Made by a program: the position numbers and the translations under genes. DNA of 64,000 bases from Christensenella sp. UBA1385. Its GTDB lineage: Bacteria > Bacillota > Clostridia > Christensenellales > Aristaeellaceae. Shown one piece after another: positions 33,948-43,841 of this stretch. Numbering within the stretch: the stretch's first letter is position 1; each line of letters starts with the position of its first letter. The notes beneath the pieces are model-generated. The model was not told where the DNA came from, made no database searches, and saw only the letters and a list, made by a program, of their open reading frames with translations. The stretch spans positions 22,885-86,884 of the forward strand of contig DBQV01000011.1 of NCBI GenBank assembly GCA_002305755.1. The letters run 5' to 3'.

Positions 33948-34750
33948 TGCAATTGGAGATACTGGGCATATCCTCGCATGTTGAGCAATACGGGCAGAGC
34001 GGGGAGGAAGTGCTGCTGCTGCACGGCTGGGGAAGGCCGGTGACGCTGGACCGCCATCTGGCCCCGCTGGCCAGGGAACTGCAGGACGAGTGCCGCGTAA
34101 CGGCGATCGAGTTTCCCGCCCACGGCCGCACGGGCAAGCCGGGCGTGGTATGGGGCGTGAAGGAGTTCGCCCTGTGGGTGAAGGCTGCCATGGAGCAGCT
34201 GGGCCTTGAAAACGTCACCGTGGTGGCCCACAGCTTCGGCGGACGCGTGGCGCTGTGGCTGGCGGCGAACGAGCCGCGGCTGGTCAGGCGGCTGGTGCTG
34301 ACGGGGGCGGCGGGCCTCAGACGGCCGAAAACGCCGGAAGAGGAGCGGGCCGCGCAGCGGTACAGGAGCCTGCAGGCGGGCCTTTCCCGCCTGACGGGTC
34401 TGCCGCTGATCGGCGGCGCGGTGAAACGGCTGCAGAGGGCCGTCAGGGACAGGCGAAGCTCCGCCGACTATCTGGACGCGGATGAGGACATCAAGCCCAC
34501 GTTTGTGAAGATCGTCAGCGAGGACCTGCGGCCCCTGCTGCCGCGCATCGCGCAGCCGGCCCTGCTGGTCTGGGGCGATCTGGATGAGGCCACCCCGCTC
34601 TGGATGGGGCAGACCATGGAAAAGGAAATGCGGGACGCCGCGCTGATCGTATTCGAGGGGCGCGGGCACTTTGCCTATCTGGAAGAGCTGGGACGCTTTT
34701 CCCGGCTGATCAAGGCTTTTATCAGGGAGGATATCAAACAGCGTGGCTGA
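33947..34750 (+). CDS. alpha/beta-fold hydrolase
   Basis: A 267-residue cytosolic hydrolase of the alpha/beta fold. The oxyanion motif is LLLHGWGRP near residue 23, the nucleophile elbow VVAHSFGGRV carries the catalytic Ser near 95, the acid is Asp in WGDLDEATP near 208, and the base is His in GRGHFAYLE near 240. The acceptor bond cannot be told from sequence; esterases, lipases and C-C hydrolases share this pattern. Its ATG overlaps the GNAT stop and its own stop overlaps the next start by eight bases, so it is part of the mur operon. A role in envelope metabolism is guessed from context only. Confidence 0.85.
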   Translation: MQLEILGISSHVEQYGQSGEEVLLLHGWGRPVTLDRHLAPLARELQDECRVTAIEFPAHGRTGKPGVVWGVKEFALWVKAAMEQLGLENVTVVAHSFGGRVALWLAANEPRLVRRLVLTGAAGLRRPKTPEEERAAQRYRSLQAGLSRLTGLPLIGGAVKRLQRAVRDRRSSADYLDADEDIKPTFVKIVSEDLRPLLPRIAQPALLVWGDLDEATPLWMGQTMEKEMRDAALIVFEGRGHFAYLEELGRFSRLIKAFIREDIKQRG

Positions 34751-36341
34751 GTCATATCTGTATTGGCTGCTGTGGCTGTCGCCCGCGCTGGCGGCGGTGC
34801 CGGCGGCCAAGGGGCTGATCCACATCTATCAGCTTGAAAACTATCAGTTTGCGGGCTATTTTTCCGCGCTCAGGCGCAGGTGGCGGCAGGAGCTGCCGCC
34901 CTTGGCGGCGCTGTCGGCCGTCAGCTTTCTGCTGTGCCTTTTGGCGGACCGCCTGGCTGTCCGCGTCGGCGTGTGGGTGCTGGCGCTGGCCGCGCTTCTG
35001 ACCCTTGCCGCAGGCCTTGCCACCGGCAAGCTGGTGCACCGGCGCACCAAAGCGCTCAAGAGCCTCAGATACACCTCCCGCGTGAAGCGCCTGGCAGGCG
35101 CGCTGGCGCTGGTGATGATCCTGCTGGCGGTGCTGCTGCACGCCGCGGCCCCTGTGATGGGGCTGAGCGCGGCGCTGCCTCTGTTTGCCTTTCTGTGGCT
35201 GGCGCTGGCCGCGCTGCTGGCGCTGCCTGTCGAGGAAGGCATCCGCTATGCCTACAAGCGGGATGCGATGCGCCGGCTGGACAGGCAGATCGGTCTTACC
35301 CGCATCGGCATCACGGGCAGCTACGGCAAAACCTCCGTCAAGTTTTTTCTGAACACGCTGCTTGCCCAGCGCTACAGCGTGCTGGCGACGCGGGGCAGCT
35401 TCAACACGCCCATGGGCCTCACGCGCGTCATCCGGGAGGATATGCAGCCCTCCCATCGCGTGCTGCTGGCCGAGATGGGCGCGCGCCATCGGGGCGATAT
35501 CCGCCAGCTCTGCCGCATGATACGGCCCCAGATCGGCATACTGACCGCCGTCGGCCCCCAGCATCTGGAGACCTTCGGCAGCATCGAGCGCGTGCGTGAC
35601 ACCAAGTATGATCTGATCCGCAGCCTGCCCGAGGACGGCTTTGCGGTGTTCTATGACGACGACGGCATCGTGAAGGAGCTGTACGACAAGACCGAATCGC
35701 CCGCCAAGGCGCTGGTCGGCCGCCCGGGGGACGATGCCTGGGCCGAAGACGTGATCAGCGGCTACGAGGGCTCCGCCTTCACGCTCTGCCTGAAGGACGG
35801 CACCCGCATTCCCTGCAGGACGGAGCTGATCGGCGAGCACAACATCGGCAACATCCTGCTGGCGGCGGTGACGGCCCGTCACCTGGGCCTGACCGACACG
35901 CAGCTGCGGCGCGGCATTGCTTCGCTGGAGGCGGTGGAGGCGCGCATGAAGCCCGAGAAGCAGCCGGACGGCAGCATACTCATCAACAACGGCTTCAACG
36001 CCAACCCGCAGTCCAGCCGCGCTTCGCTGAAGCTGCTGGCCGGCTTCCCCGGGCGCAAGATCCTGGTGACGCCCGGCTATGTGGAGCTGGGCGCGCAGGA
36101 GGAGATCTTTCACCGCGCCTTCGGTGAAGCCATCGCGGCGGCGGCCGATCTGGTGCTGCTGATCGGCACCAGGCGCACGCGCCCCATCCGCGAGGGGCTG
36201 ATCGCCGCAGGCTTTGACGAGGAGAACATCAAGACCTTCCCAAGCCTTGCCAAGGCGCGCGAGTATCTGGACACCGTCCGCGGCGAGGGAGACGCGGTGC
36301 TGTTTGAAAACGATCTGCCCGACCAGTACAGCGAGGGCTAA
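34743..36341 (+). CDS. murF: membrane-anchored Mur ligase, MurF-like
   Basis: A Mur ligase of 532 residues. The C-terminal ~360 residues fit MurF, which adds D-Ala-D-Ala to UDP-MurNAc-tripeptide: P-loop GITGSYGKTSVK (near 185), GSFNTPMGL, LLAEMGARHRGDI, HLETFGS and the late INNGFNANPQS. The first ~165 residues contain several hydrophobic helices (ALPYLM-like runs such as WVLALAALLTLAAGL and LALVMILLAVLLHA) in place of the usual short N-terminal MurF domain, so the enzyme is probably held at the membrane. It precedes ddl, whose product is its substrate. The start is GTG 34743. It could be a Mur ligase with another specificity. Confidence 0.82.
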   Translation: MAESYLYWLLWLSPALAAVPAAKGLIHIYQLENYQFAGYFSALRRRWRQELPPLAALSAVSFLLCLLADRLAVRVGVWVLALAALLTLAAGLATGKLVHRRTKALKSLRYTSRVKRLAGALALVMILLAVLLHAAAPVMGLSAALPLFAFLWLALAALLALPVEEGIRYAYKRDAMRRLDRQIGLTRIGITGSYGKTSVKFFLNTLLAQRYSVLATRGSFNTPMGLTRVIREDMQPSHRVLLAEMGARHRGDIRQLCRMIRPQIGILTAVGPQHLETFGSIERVRDTKYDLIRSLPEDGFAVFYDDDGIVKELYDKTESPAKALVGRPGDDAWAEDVISGYEGSAFTLCLKDGTRIPCRTELIGEHNIGNILLAAVTARHLGLTDTQLRRGIASLEAVEARMKPEKQPDGSILINNGFNANPQSSRASLKLLAGFPGRKILVTPGYVELGAQEEIFHRAFGEAIAAAADLVLLIGTRRTRPIREGLIAAGFDEENIKTFPSLAKAREYLDTVRGEGDAVLFENDLPDQYSEG

Positions 36342-36353
36342 GAGGATACCTTG

Positions 36354-37562
36354 ATGAAGAAAATGCAGTTGGGCGTCATTTTCGGCTCCCGCAGCTGCGA
36401 GCATGAGGTGAGCGTCATCTCGGCCGTTCAGCTGATGAAATACGTGAACGCGGAAAAGTATGACCTGATCCCCGTCTACATCTCTCAGGAGGGGGCCTGG
36501 TTCACGGGCGAGCCCCTGAAGAATATGGAGAGCTACATACCCCGCTTCAACCCGGGCATGGCTGGCGTTCGCCGCGTGCAGCCGGATCTGACGGCCAAGT
36601 CCGGCGCGCTGCTCAGCTATACCGGGCAGGGCCTTTCGGGCGGGGGCAGGCAGGAGATCACCGCGCGGCTCGACTGCGCGATCCCCGTGATGCACGGCCT
36701 GCACGGGGAGGATGGCAGCCTGCAGGGTTTGCTGGAGCTGATGGACATCCCCTATGCCTCAACCGGCATCGGCGGCAGCGCCATCGCCATGGACAAGATC
36801 TTGATGAAGCAGTTTTTCAGGGGCTGCGGCTTCCCCGTGCTGGACGATATGCCCGTGCTGCGCAGCGCCTGGCGCAAGGACGCCGTGGAGCTGATCAAGG
36901 CCGTGGAGCAGCGCCTGCCCTACCCCGTGTTCGTGAAGCCCGCCACGCTGGGATCCTCCATCGGGGTCAGCAGGGCGACGGATTTCAAAAGCCTGTCGGA
37001 CGCGCTGGAGCTGGCTTTTTCCTTTGACCGGCGCGTGCTGGTGGAGGAGGCTGTGAACCGCCCCATCGAGGTCAACTGCTCCGTGCTGGGCTTTGACGAT
37101 CAGGTGCGCCCTTCCGTGGTGGAGATGCCCATTACGGGCGGAGACCTGCTTGATTTTGGAGCGAAGTATACAAGAAGCGGCGGCAGCAAGGGCATGGCAT
37201 CGCTGAGCCGCGTGGTGCCCGCGCCCATCGGCGAAGCCATGACCGCGCGCATTCAGGCGCTTTCCTGCGAGATCTTCCGGGCGCTCGACTGCAAGGGCGT
37301 GGTGCGCGTCGACTACATGATCGACTCGATGAGCGACCGGCTCTCCATCACCGAGATCAACGCCATCCCGGGCTCTCTGGCCTTCTATCTGTGGAACCAG
37401 TCGGAGCCGCCCATCCAGTATCCGGAGCTGATCGACAGCATGGTGAATTGCGCGATGCGGGCCTATGAGGAGAAGTGCGAGAACGACATGGCCTACCGCT
37501 CTGATATCCTGAAGCACGCGGCGCTGGGCGGGGCCAAGGGCGCAAAGGGGGCCAAGGCATGA
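36354..37562 (+). CDS. ddl: D-alanine--D-alanine ligase
   Basis: An ATP-grasp enzyme (402 residues) that joins two D-alanines for peptidoglycan. The N-terminal signature is GVIFGSRSCEHEVSVISA (residues ~6-23), then MHGLHGEDGSLQGLLEL, the ATP-grasp core (VKPATLGSSIGVSRA) and the end INAIPGSLAFYLW. The omega loop has AKYTRSGGSKGM, with the Tyr that goes with D-Ala rather than D-lactate as second substrate, so this is not a vancomycin-resistance type. A TTG at 36351 is in frame, but ATG 36354 after AGAGGATACC is the better start. The stop overlaps murC (ATGA). Confidence 0.92.
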   Translation: MKKMQLGVIFGSRSCEHEVSVISAVQLMKYVNAEKYDLIPVYISQEGAWFTGEPLKNMESYIPRFNPGMAGVRRVQPDLTAKSGALLSYTGQGLSGGGRQEITARLDCAIPVMHGLHGEDGSLQGLLELMDIPYASTGIGGSAIAMDKILMKQFFRGCGFPVLDDMPVLRSAWRKDAVELIKAVEQRLPYPVFVKPATLGSSIGVSRATDFKSLSDALELAFSFDRRVLVEEAVNRPIEVNCSVLGFDDQVRPSVVEMPITGGDLLDFGAKYTRSGGSKGMASLSRVVPAPIGEAMTARIQALSCEIFRALDCKGVVRVDYMIDSMSDRLSITEINAIPGSLAFYLWNQSEPPIQYPELIDSMVNCAMRAYEEKCENDMAYRSDILKHAALGGAKGAKGAKA

Positions 37563-38974
37563 GCGAGACCAGGGTGTTTGATTATATCGGCCGGCGGGTG
37601 CATCTGGTGGGCATCGGCGGGTCCAGCATGTCGGGCCTGGCGCAGATGCTCAGGCGAGAAGGTTTTTTGGTCAGCGGCTCGGACTCTCAGGACGGCTATG
37701 CCCTGCCCGCGCTGCGGGCCATGGGCATCGAGGTGCAGGTGGGACACCATCCCAACATGGTGAAGGAGGCGGAGCTGCTGATCTATTCCGCCGCCATCCC
37801 GCCGGAGGACCCGGAGCGCGCCATGGCAGAGAAGCTCGGCATCCCGCAGATGGAGCGGGCGGTGCTGCTGGGGCAGCTGATGGAGGGCTATGAGAATACG
37901 CTCTGCGTCTGCGGCACCCACGGCAAGACCACCCTGTCGTCCATGCTGGCGCAGATCCTGCTGGACCTTGGCAGGGACCCGACCGTGCACATTGGCGGCA
38001 GCCTGGACAGGCTGGGCGGCGGCTCGCGCCTTGGGGGCAGGGAGTATTTCGTGGCCGAGGCCTGCGAGTTCAACCGCAGCTTCTTCCACATGCCGCCGAC
38101 CATGGCGCTGATCACCAACATCGAGGCCGACCATCTGGACTGCTACCGCGATCTGGACGATATTGAGGCGGCCTTTGCCCACTTTGTGGCCGGCTTGCCT
38201 GAAGACGGCCTGTGCATTGGCCTTGCGGACGACCCGAGGGTGATGCGGGTGATGCGCGGCAGCGGGCGCGCCTATGAAACGGTCTCGCTGGCTGGCGAGG
38301 CGGACTGGACGGCCGCGAACCTGCGTTACGACGCGGTAGGCCGCGCGCGCTTTGACGCCTGCCTGCGCGGCGCTCCGCAGGGGCATGTAGAGCTGAAGGT
38401 GGCGGGCGATTTCAACGCGCTTCACGCGCTGCAGGCGCTGGCCGGAGCGGCCGCTCTGGGCTGCGATACGAAGGCGGCCTGCCGATCGCTCGATGAGTTT
38501 GCGGGCGCGCACAGGCGTTTTGAGTACACGGGCGCTGTCAAGGGCATGAGGATGTACCATGACTACGGCCACAACCCCGCGGAGATGCGCAGCGCCATCG
38601 GCGTGGCGGCCATGCAGGGCAGGCGGGTGATCGCCGTGATGCAGCCGCATACCTACAGCCGCGTCAAGGGATTGTTTCAGGATTTTCTCACCTGCACGGC
38701 CCGGGCGGACGTCACGCTGGTGACCGATATCTTTGCCGCCCGGGAGAAGGACCCGGGCGACATCCACAGCGGTATGCTGGTGGAGGGGATGCGGGCCGCG
38801 GGCATCGACGCGCACCTGACACGAAGCTTTCAGGATACGGAGAGCTGGCTGCTTGAAAACGGCCGGAAGGGCGATCTGGTGCTTACCATGGGCTGCGGCA
38901 ACATCAACCTGCTCAACGATCTGATGCAGAGGCATTGGGATGAACAGCAAAGCAAGCCGGAGGGAGAACAGTGA
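37559..38974 (+). CDS. murC: UDP-N-acetylmuramate--L-alanine ligase
   Basis: Adds L-Ala to UDP-MurNAc, the first peptide step of cell-wall synthesis. The 471-residue protein has the MurC N-terminal Rossmann loop [18 protein letters not shown] (the usual GIGMSGLA becomes GSSMSGLA), the ATP loop [15 protein letters not shown] near 115, [12 protein letters not shown] near 185 and the C-terminal [12 protein letters not shown], a variant of the usual DDYAHHPTE. These changes are, to my knowledge, shared by other Clostridia. A short Lys/Glu tail ends the protein. It follows ddl with a four-base overlap and runs into lepA with GTGA. Confidence 0.92.
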   Translation: MSETRVFDYIGRRVHLVGIGGSSMSGLAQMLRREGFLVSGSDSQDGYALPALRAMGIEVQVGHHPNMVKEAELLIYSAAIPPEDPERAMAEKLGIPQMERAVLLGQLMEGYENTLCVCGTHGKTTLSSMLAQILLDLGRDPTVHIGGSLDRLGGGSRLGGREYFVAEACEFNRSFFHMPPTMALITNIEADHLDCYRDLDDIEAAFAHFVAGLPEDGLCIGLADDPRVMRVMRGSGRAYETVSLAGEADWTAANLRYDAVGRARFDACLRGAPQGHVELKVAGDFNALHALQALAGAAALGCDTKAACRSLDEFAGAHRRFEYTGAVKGMRMYHDYGHNPAEMRSAIGVAAMQGRRVIAVMQPHTYSRVKGLFQDFLTCTARADVTLVTDIFAAREKDPGDIHSGMLVEGMRAAGIDAHLTRSFQDTESWLLENGRKGDLVLTMGCGNINLLNDLMQRHWDEQQSKPEGEQ

Positions 38975-40779
38975 ACGACCGACTGGAGAGAATACGCAAC
39001 TTCTGCATCATTGCCCATATCGACCACGGCAAGTCCACGCTGGCGGACCGCATTCTGGAAAAGACGGGCGTCTATCAGCAGCGCGAGATGGTGGCGCAGA
39101 TCATGGACTCCATGGAGCTGGAGCGGGAGCGGGGCATCACCATCAAATCCAAGGCCGTCACCATGCGCTATACCGCCCGGGACGGGCGCGAGTACACGCT
39201 CAACCTGATCGACACCCCCGGGCATGTGGACTTTACCTATGAGGTGAGCCGCGCTCTGGCGGCCTGCGAGGGCGCGCTGCTGGTGGTGGACGCCACGCAG
39301 GGCGTGGAGGCGCAGACCCTGGCCAACGTCTACCTGGCGCTGGATCACGATCTGGAGACCATTCCCGTGATCAATAAGATCGATCTGCCCTCCGCGGAGC
39401 CGGACAAGACCTGCGAGGAGATCGAGGAAGTGATCGGGTTGGATACCTCCTACGCGCCCCGGGTGTCGGCCAAAATGGGCATCGGCATCGACGAGGTGCT
39501 GGAGGCGATCGTGAACCATATCCCGGCCCCGAAGGGGGAGGAAGAGGCCCCGCTGCAGGCGCTGGTGTTTGACGCGGTGTACGATAACTACCGCGGCGCG
39601 ATCTGCTTTGTGAGGGTGGTCAACGGCACGCTCAGGCCCGGGATGCGTATGCGCATGATGCAGACCGGGGCGGAGTTCGAAGTGGTGGAGGTGGGCATCC
39701 GCAGCCCCGGCTATGTGCAGATGGATGCCCTGCGCGCGGGCGATGTGGGCTATGTGGCCGCCTCCATCAAGACGGTCAGCGACACCCGCGTGGGCGACAC
39801 CATCACCGATGCGGAGCGGCCTGCCGACAGGCCCCTGCCCGGCTACAAGGCCGTGACGCCCATGGTGTACTGCGGCATCTACCCGCAGGACGGGGCGGAC
39901 TATGGGGCGCTGAACGACGCGCTGGAGAAGCTGCGCATGAACGATGCTTCGCTGCACTTTGAGCCGGAAACCAGCGCCGCGCTGGGCTACGGCTTCCGCT
40001 GCGGCTTTCTGGGCCTGCTGCACATGGAGATCATTCAGGAGCGGCTGGAGAGAGAGTTTGACCTGGATCTGATCACCACCGTGCCCAGCGTGATCTATGA
40101 GGTGCATAAACAAAACGGCGAGGCCCTCTTCATCGACAACCCCACCAACCTGCCGCCCATCGGCGAGATCGCCTCGATGGAGGAGCCTTATGTGCTGGCT
40201 ACGATCTACACGCCGCAGGATTATGTGGGCACCCTGATGCAGCTGTGCCAGGAAAAGCGCGGCACCTTTCTTGACATGCAGCACGAGGGCGGGCGCGTGA
40301 AGCTGACCTACAACATCCCCCTCAACGAGGTGATTTTCGACTTTTTTGACCAGCTAAAGAGCCGCAGCCGCGGCTACGCCTCGCTGGATTACGAGCTGAA
40401 GGGCTATCAGGAGAGCGATCTTGTCAAGCTGGACATCCTGCTCAACGGCGACCTGTGCGACGCCTTCACGATGATCGTGCACCGCGAGAAGGCCTACGAG
40501 CGAGGGCGTTCCATCGCGGAGAAGCTGCGCGACGTGATACCGCGCCAGCAGTTCGAGGTGCCCATCCAGGCGGCTATCGGCGGCAAGATCATCGCCAGGG
40601 AGACCGTCAAGGCCCTGCGCAAGGATGTCTTGAGCAAGTGCTACGGCGGCGACATCACCCGAAAGAAGAAGCTGCTGGAAAAACAGAAGGAGGGCAAGAA
40701 GCGCATGAGGCAGTTCGGCAAGGTGGAGCTGCCCAGCGAGGCCTTTATCGCCGTGCTGAAAATGGGGGACGAGAAGTGA
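38971..40779 (+). CDS. lepA: elongation factor 4 (LepA)
   Basis: A ribosome-binding GTPase of 602 residues that helps initiation and back-translocation on stalled ribosomes. The G domain has [18 protein letters not shown] (residues ~13-30), the [10 protein letters not shown] switch, DTPGHVDF and NKIDLP. Domains II-V follow as in EF-G without domain IV. The LepA-specific C-terminal part includes [46 protein letters not shown]. The start is GTG 38971 behind GGAGGGAGA, overlapping the murC stop. The 31-base gap to the next gene contains AAGGAG. Confidence 0.97.
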   Translation: MNDRLERIRNFCIIAHIDHGKSTLADRILEKTGVYQQREMVAQIMDSMELERERGITIKSKAVTMRYTARDGREYTLNLIDTPGHVDFTYEVSRALAACEGALLVVDATQGVEAQTLANVYLALDHDLETIPVINKIDLPSAEPDKTCEEIEEVIGLDTSYAPRVSAKMGIGIDEVLEAIVNHIPAPKGEEEAPLQALVFDAVYDNYRGAICFVRVVNGTLRPGMRMRMMQTGAEFEVVEVGIRSPGYVQMDALRAGDVGYVAASIKTVSDTRVGDTITDAERPADRPLPGYKAVTPMVYCGIYPQDGADYGALNDALEKLRMNDASLHFEPETSAALGYGFRCGFLGLLHMEIIQERLEREFDLDLITTVPSVIYEVHKQNGEALFIDNPTNLPPIGEIASMEEPYVLATIYTPQDYVGTLMQLCQEKRGTFLDMQHEGGRVKLTYNIPLNEVIFDFFDQLKSRSRGYASLDYELKGYQESDLVKLDILLNGDLCDAFTMIVHREKAYERGRSIAEKLRDVIPRQQFEVPIQAAIGGKIIARETVKALRKDVLSKCYGGDITRKKKLLEKQKEGKKRMRQFGKVELPSEAFIAVLKMGDEK

Positions 40780-40810
40780 AGCGCCGTCCGCCCGAAGGAG
40801 TATCCGACAG

Positions 40811-42583
40811 ATGATCTGCCCAAAATGCGGCAAATGGAACCGCGCCAGCTACCCCGTCTGCTTTTCCTGCGGCGAGCCGCTTCCCCGTGAACGTGAAAGC
40901 GGGAAACCCGGCCCGGGTCGGGACGCCGTGACCGAGGACAAGCCTGTGGTGGTGGTCTGGGATGATTACGGCGACGAGCAGACGCTGGTCGACCGCAAGA
41001 CCCGCCTGGCCGAGGAGATGCGCGACCTGCAGGAGCGCAAGCGCGAGGGCGAGCGCCGGCAGGAGGAGCTGAGGCGGCGCGCCGCGCAGCGCGGCTACGC
41101 TCCGACGGGCATGGGCCTGACGGGCGCGAGCCGCCGCAGCCGCATGTATGTGGAGGGCGAGGGCGGCGGCGAGTATGTGCCGCCGGAGCAGCCGGTGGAT
41201 TACGACGGCTATACCGAGAGCCCGCACTATATGTACGCCACAGATGAGCTGCGCGCCGTGCCCCCGTTCAGACGGGGCGGAGGCCGCCCGATCCCCATCG
41301 GCGCCGCGAGGACGCCGCGCGTGGGCCTGTTCGGCCTCAGGCGCGCGCTGCCCTATCTGATGGTGCTGCTGCTGGTCGGCGGCCTTGGCTTTGCGGGCTA
41401 TCAGTACCTGTATCTGCCCGGCCGTTCACAGGACAGCGGTCAGGGCACGCCCGGCGCGGAGGTGACGGCCTCCATCCTGGACGATATGGCTGCCCATACC
41501 GTGCGCATCCCGGCCCCCGAAGGCTCTCAGATCTACATCAAGGAGCTGCGCCGCACCTACATTGTTACCGGCGGCTACGCCACCTTCCAGGTGCAGGATT
41601 ACATCTGGTATGACGGCATGGAGGGGGATATCCCCGAATCCATGGAGGTCACCATCACGCCCTATATCAGGACCAGCGCGGGCGAGCAGGTGCAGATGGA
41701 CGTCGTCCGCTACACCATCGAGATCCCCCTCTCGCCGCTGACGCTGATCAGGCCGGACGTCGCCTACGTGGAGGCCTCGACGCCCATCTACAACATCCAG
41801 TTCCACGTGATGCAGAACAGCACCGTCTACATCAACGGCGAGGATTACTCCTCCTTCGTGAACACGCAGGACGGCTACATCACCTACAACGCGCCCATCC
41901 AGCCCATCGGCGAAAACCGGGTGCACATCTCCGTGCGCAGCCAGTACTACCGGGAAAACGAGACGGAGCTGATCATCTACCGCGCGGTGCAGGACGTGCC
42001 GCTCGACCTCGCCAGCACGCTGGAGGACCGCAGCAGCTCTCCCTACATGACCATCTCGGCCACTACGCGTGCGGGCGCACGGATCACCATCCTGAGCCCC
42101 TACAACAAGTTCGACGACAGCCAGCTTGCTTCGACCGGCGCGTTCAGCTTTGAAGCGGTGTTCACCCGCATCGGCACCAATACCGTCATCATCCGGGCGG
42201 ACTATCCGGGGCGCGAGCCCACTGTGGTGGAGTATGATGTCTACTACATGCCGGATCCGGATTATTACACGCCCAAAGCCTGGGCGCTGGACGAGAAGTT
42301 CGGCTATTCCAACCTTTTGGCCAACCTCGCCACCCATGTGCGCAACACGCAGATCTATGTGATGACGGGGCCCGTGCTGCGCGTGGTCTCCACCAAGCCG
42401 CAGCTGGTCATCATCGACTGCGCGGACGGCCGCACCTCCCAGCCGCTGGAGGTCATGGTGGAGAACCAGACCAAGACCGAGTGGGAGGTTGGCAAGCGCT
42501 ACCGCATCTACGCGGACGCCAGCGGCTCCTACGGCGGCATTCCCAGGCTGACGGGCCGCTACACCTACAAGCCCAAGGATTGA
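40811..42583 (+). CDS. zinc-ribbon, single-pass membrane protein with Ig-like ectodomain
   Basis: I do not recognise this family. The 590-residue protein opens with a zinc ribbon (CPKCGKWNRASYPVCFSCG, cysteines near 3, 6, 17 and 20). A charged region follows, including a likely coiled coil (AEEMRDLQERKREGERRQEELRRR) near 65-95. One membrane helix lies near 175-200 (LPYLMVLLLVGGLGFAGY). The extracytoplasmic part has several beta-sandwich-like stretches (AYVEASTPIYNIQFHVMQNSTVYING) typical of Ig or bacterial sugar-binding folds. The zinc ribbon should be cytosolic. The same plan recurs at 47873-49654. It ends the mur-lepA operon before the terminator at 42598. Confidence 0.75.
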   Translation: MICPKCGKWNRASYPVCFSCGEPLPRERESGKPGPGRDAVTEDKPVVVVWDDYGDEQTLVDRKTRLAEEMRDLQERKREGERRQEELRRRAAQRGYAPTGMGLTGASRRSRMYVEGEGGGEYVPPEQPVDYDGYTESPHYMYATDELRAVPPFRRGGGRPIPIGAARTPRVGLFGLRRALPYLMVLLLVGGLGFAGYQYLYLPGRSQDSGQGTPGAEVTASILDDMAAHTVRIPAPEGSQIYIKELRRTYIVTGGYATFQVQDYIWYDGMEGDIPESMEVTITPYIRTSAGEQVQMDVVRYTIEIPLSPLTLIRPDVAYVEASTPIYNIQFHVMQNSTVYINGEDYSSFVNTQDGYITYNAPIQPIGENRVHISVRSQYYRENETELIIYRAVQDVPLDLASTLEDRSSSPYMTISATTRAGARITILSPYNKFDDSQLASTGAFSFEAVFTRIGTNTVIIRADYPGREPTVVEYDVYYMPDPDYYTPKAWALDEKFGYSNLLANLATHVRNTQIYVMTGPVLRVVSTKPQLVIIDCADGRTSQPLEVMVENQTKTEWEVGKRYRIYADASGSYGGIPRLTGRYTYKPKD

Positions 42584-42597
42584 TCGGCCCAAACGTG

Positions 42598-42634
42598 AAG
42601 GGCCCTGCCGTCAAACGTCGGCAGGGCCCTTTTC
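42598..42634. terminator. terminator between the zinc-ribbon gene and the convergent antiporter gene
   Basis: A perfect 13-bp stem (42598-42610 with 42619-42631), 8-base loop, running into TTTT on the plus strand. It is weaker in the other direction. Confidence 0.85.
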
Positions 42635-42647
42635 ATCACCGGTCCTC

Positions 42648-43841
42648 TCAGCTCTGAGCGGCGGGGGAAGTGCGGGCGGTCGGGATCTCCCCGGCCCGGG
42701 TCAGGGCGATCTTGGTGACTACGGGGCCAACCAGCTCGTACACCAGCGTCGCGCAGAGCACCACCGTGCGGATCTGCGCCGCGTACTGCGGCAGCGCGAC
42801 GGAGGCCAGCTGCGACATACCGATGGCCACGCCGGCCTGGGGCAGCAGCGCCAGGCCCAGATAGTTTCTCACATGGCGGTCTGCGCCAACGATCTGCGAG
42901 CCCACGAAGGTGCCCAGGTACTTGCCGATGGAACGGGCCAGCAGGTAGAGCACGCCCAGCAGACCCACGCCCGGGATGGCGGAAAGGTCCAGCTCCGCGC
43001 CCGAAAACACGAAGAACAGCAGGAACAGTGGGGGCGTCCAGCGGTCACAGGCCTCCAGAATGGGCTCGGCCTTCTCGTAGAGGTTGATGAACACCGCGCC
43101 GATGGACATGCACAGCAGCAGGGAGGACAGCCCATAGCGCTCGGAGATGCCGATGCCCAGCAGCACCGCCGCCATGGCGATCATCACGAAGTTGTTGCGG
43201 CTGTGGAAAAAGCGCATCGTGAAGGCCACCAGCAGGCCCAGCGCGGAGCCGATCAGCAGCGAGAGCGCGATCTCGATCAGAGGACTGCCGATGATGCTCA
43301 TCAGGCTCAGGTCGGCGCTCGAGGCGAAGGACTGCGCCAGCGCGATGGACACCGAGAAGGCGATCAGGCCCACGGCATCGTCCATGGCGACCACGGGCAG
43401 CAGCGTGCTGGTCACCGGCCCCTTGGCCTTGTACTGGCGCACCACCATCAGCGTGGCGGCGGGGGCCGTCGCGGTGGCGATGGCGCCGAGGGTGAGCGCC
43501 ATGGGCAGGTCAAAGCCCGCAACGATCAATACGATATCCACCAGCGCCAGCGCGGTCAGCGCCTGGAACAGGGTGATGGTGACGGAGCGCGTGCCGATGG
43601 CTTTCAGGTTGCTCAGCTTGAACTCCACGCCGATGGAAAAGGCGATGAAGCCGAGGGCCACGGTGATGATCTCGGCCATCACGGCGTCAAAGCGCGCGGG
43701 CAGCAGATTGAGGCAGCTGGGGCCGATCAGCAGCCCCGCTATCAGGTAGCCGGTGACATTGGGCAGGCCGACGCGTTTGACCACGCGCGAAAGCAGCAGC
43801 CCCGCTGCCAGCGCGGCTGCCAGGGAAAGAGCGATGTTCAT
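42648..43841 (-). CDS. CPA2-family cation:proton antiporter
   Basis: A 397-residue membrane protein of the CPA2 (Kef/NapA) family with about 12 helices. Family features are VTGYLIAGLLIGPSCLNLLP near residues 29-48, LGFIAFSIGVEFKL near 63, the unwound ion-binding region ATATAPAATLMVVRQY, and LLPVVAMDDAVGLIAFS, whose adjacent Asp residues bind the cation. There is no KTN/RCK nucleotide-binding tail. The ion (Na+ or K+) is not evident. GGAG precedes the ATG. The gene overlaps the stop of the PII-like gene (ATGA), so the two are made together and the partner may supply the missing regulatory input. Confidence 0.88.
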   Translation of the reverse strand: MNIALSLAAALAAGLLLSRVVKRVGLPNVTGYLIAGLLIGPSCLNLLPARFDAVMAEIITVALGFIAFSIGVEFKLSNLKAIGTRSVTITLFQALTALALVDIVLIVAGFDLPMALTLGAIATATAPAATLMVVRQYKAKGPVTSTLLPVVAMDDAVGLIAFSVSIALAQSFASSADLSLMSIIGSPLIEIALSLLIGSALGLLVAFTMRFFHSRNNFVMIAMAAVLLGIGISERYGLSSLLLCMSIGAVFINLYEKAEPILEACDRWTPPLFLLFFVFSGAELDLSAIPGVGLLGVLYLLARSIGKYLGTFVGSQIVGADRHVRNYLGLALLPQAGVAIGMSQLASVALPQYAAQIRTVVLCATLVYELVGPVVTKIALTRAGEIPTARTSPAAQS

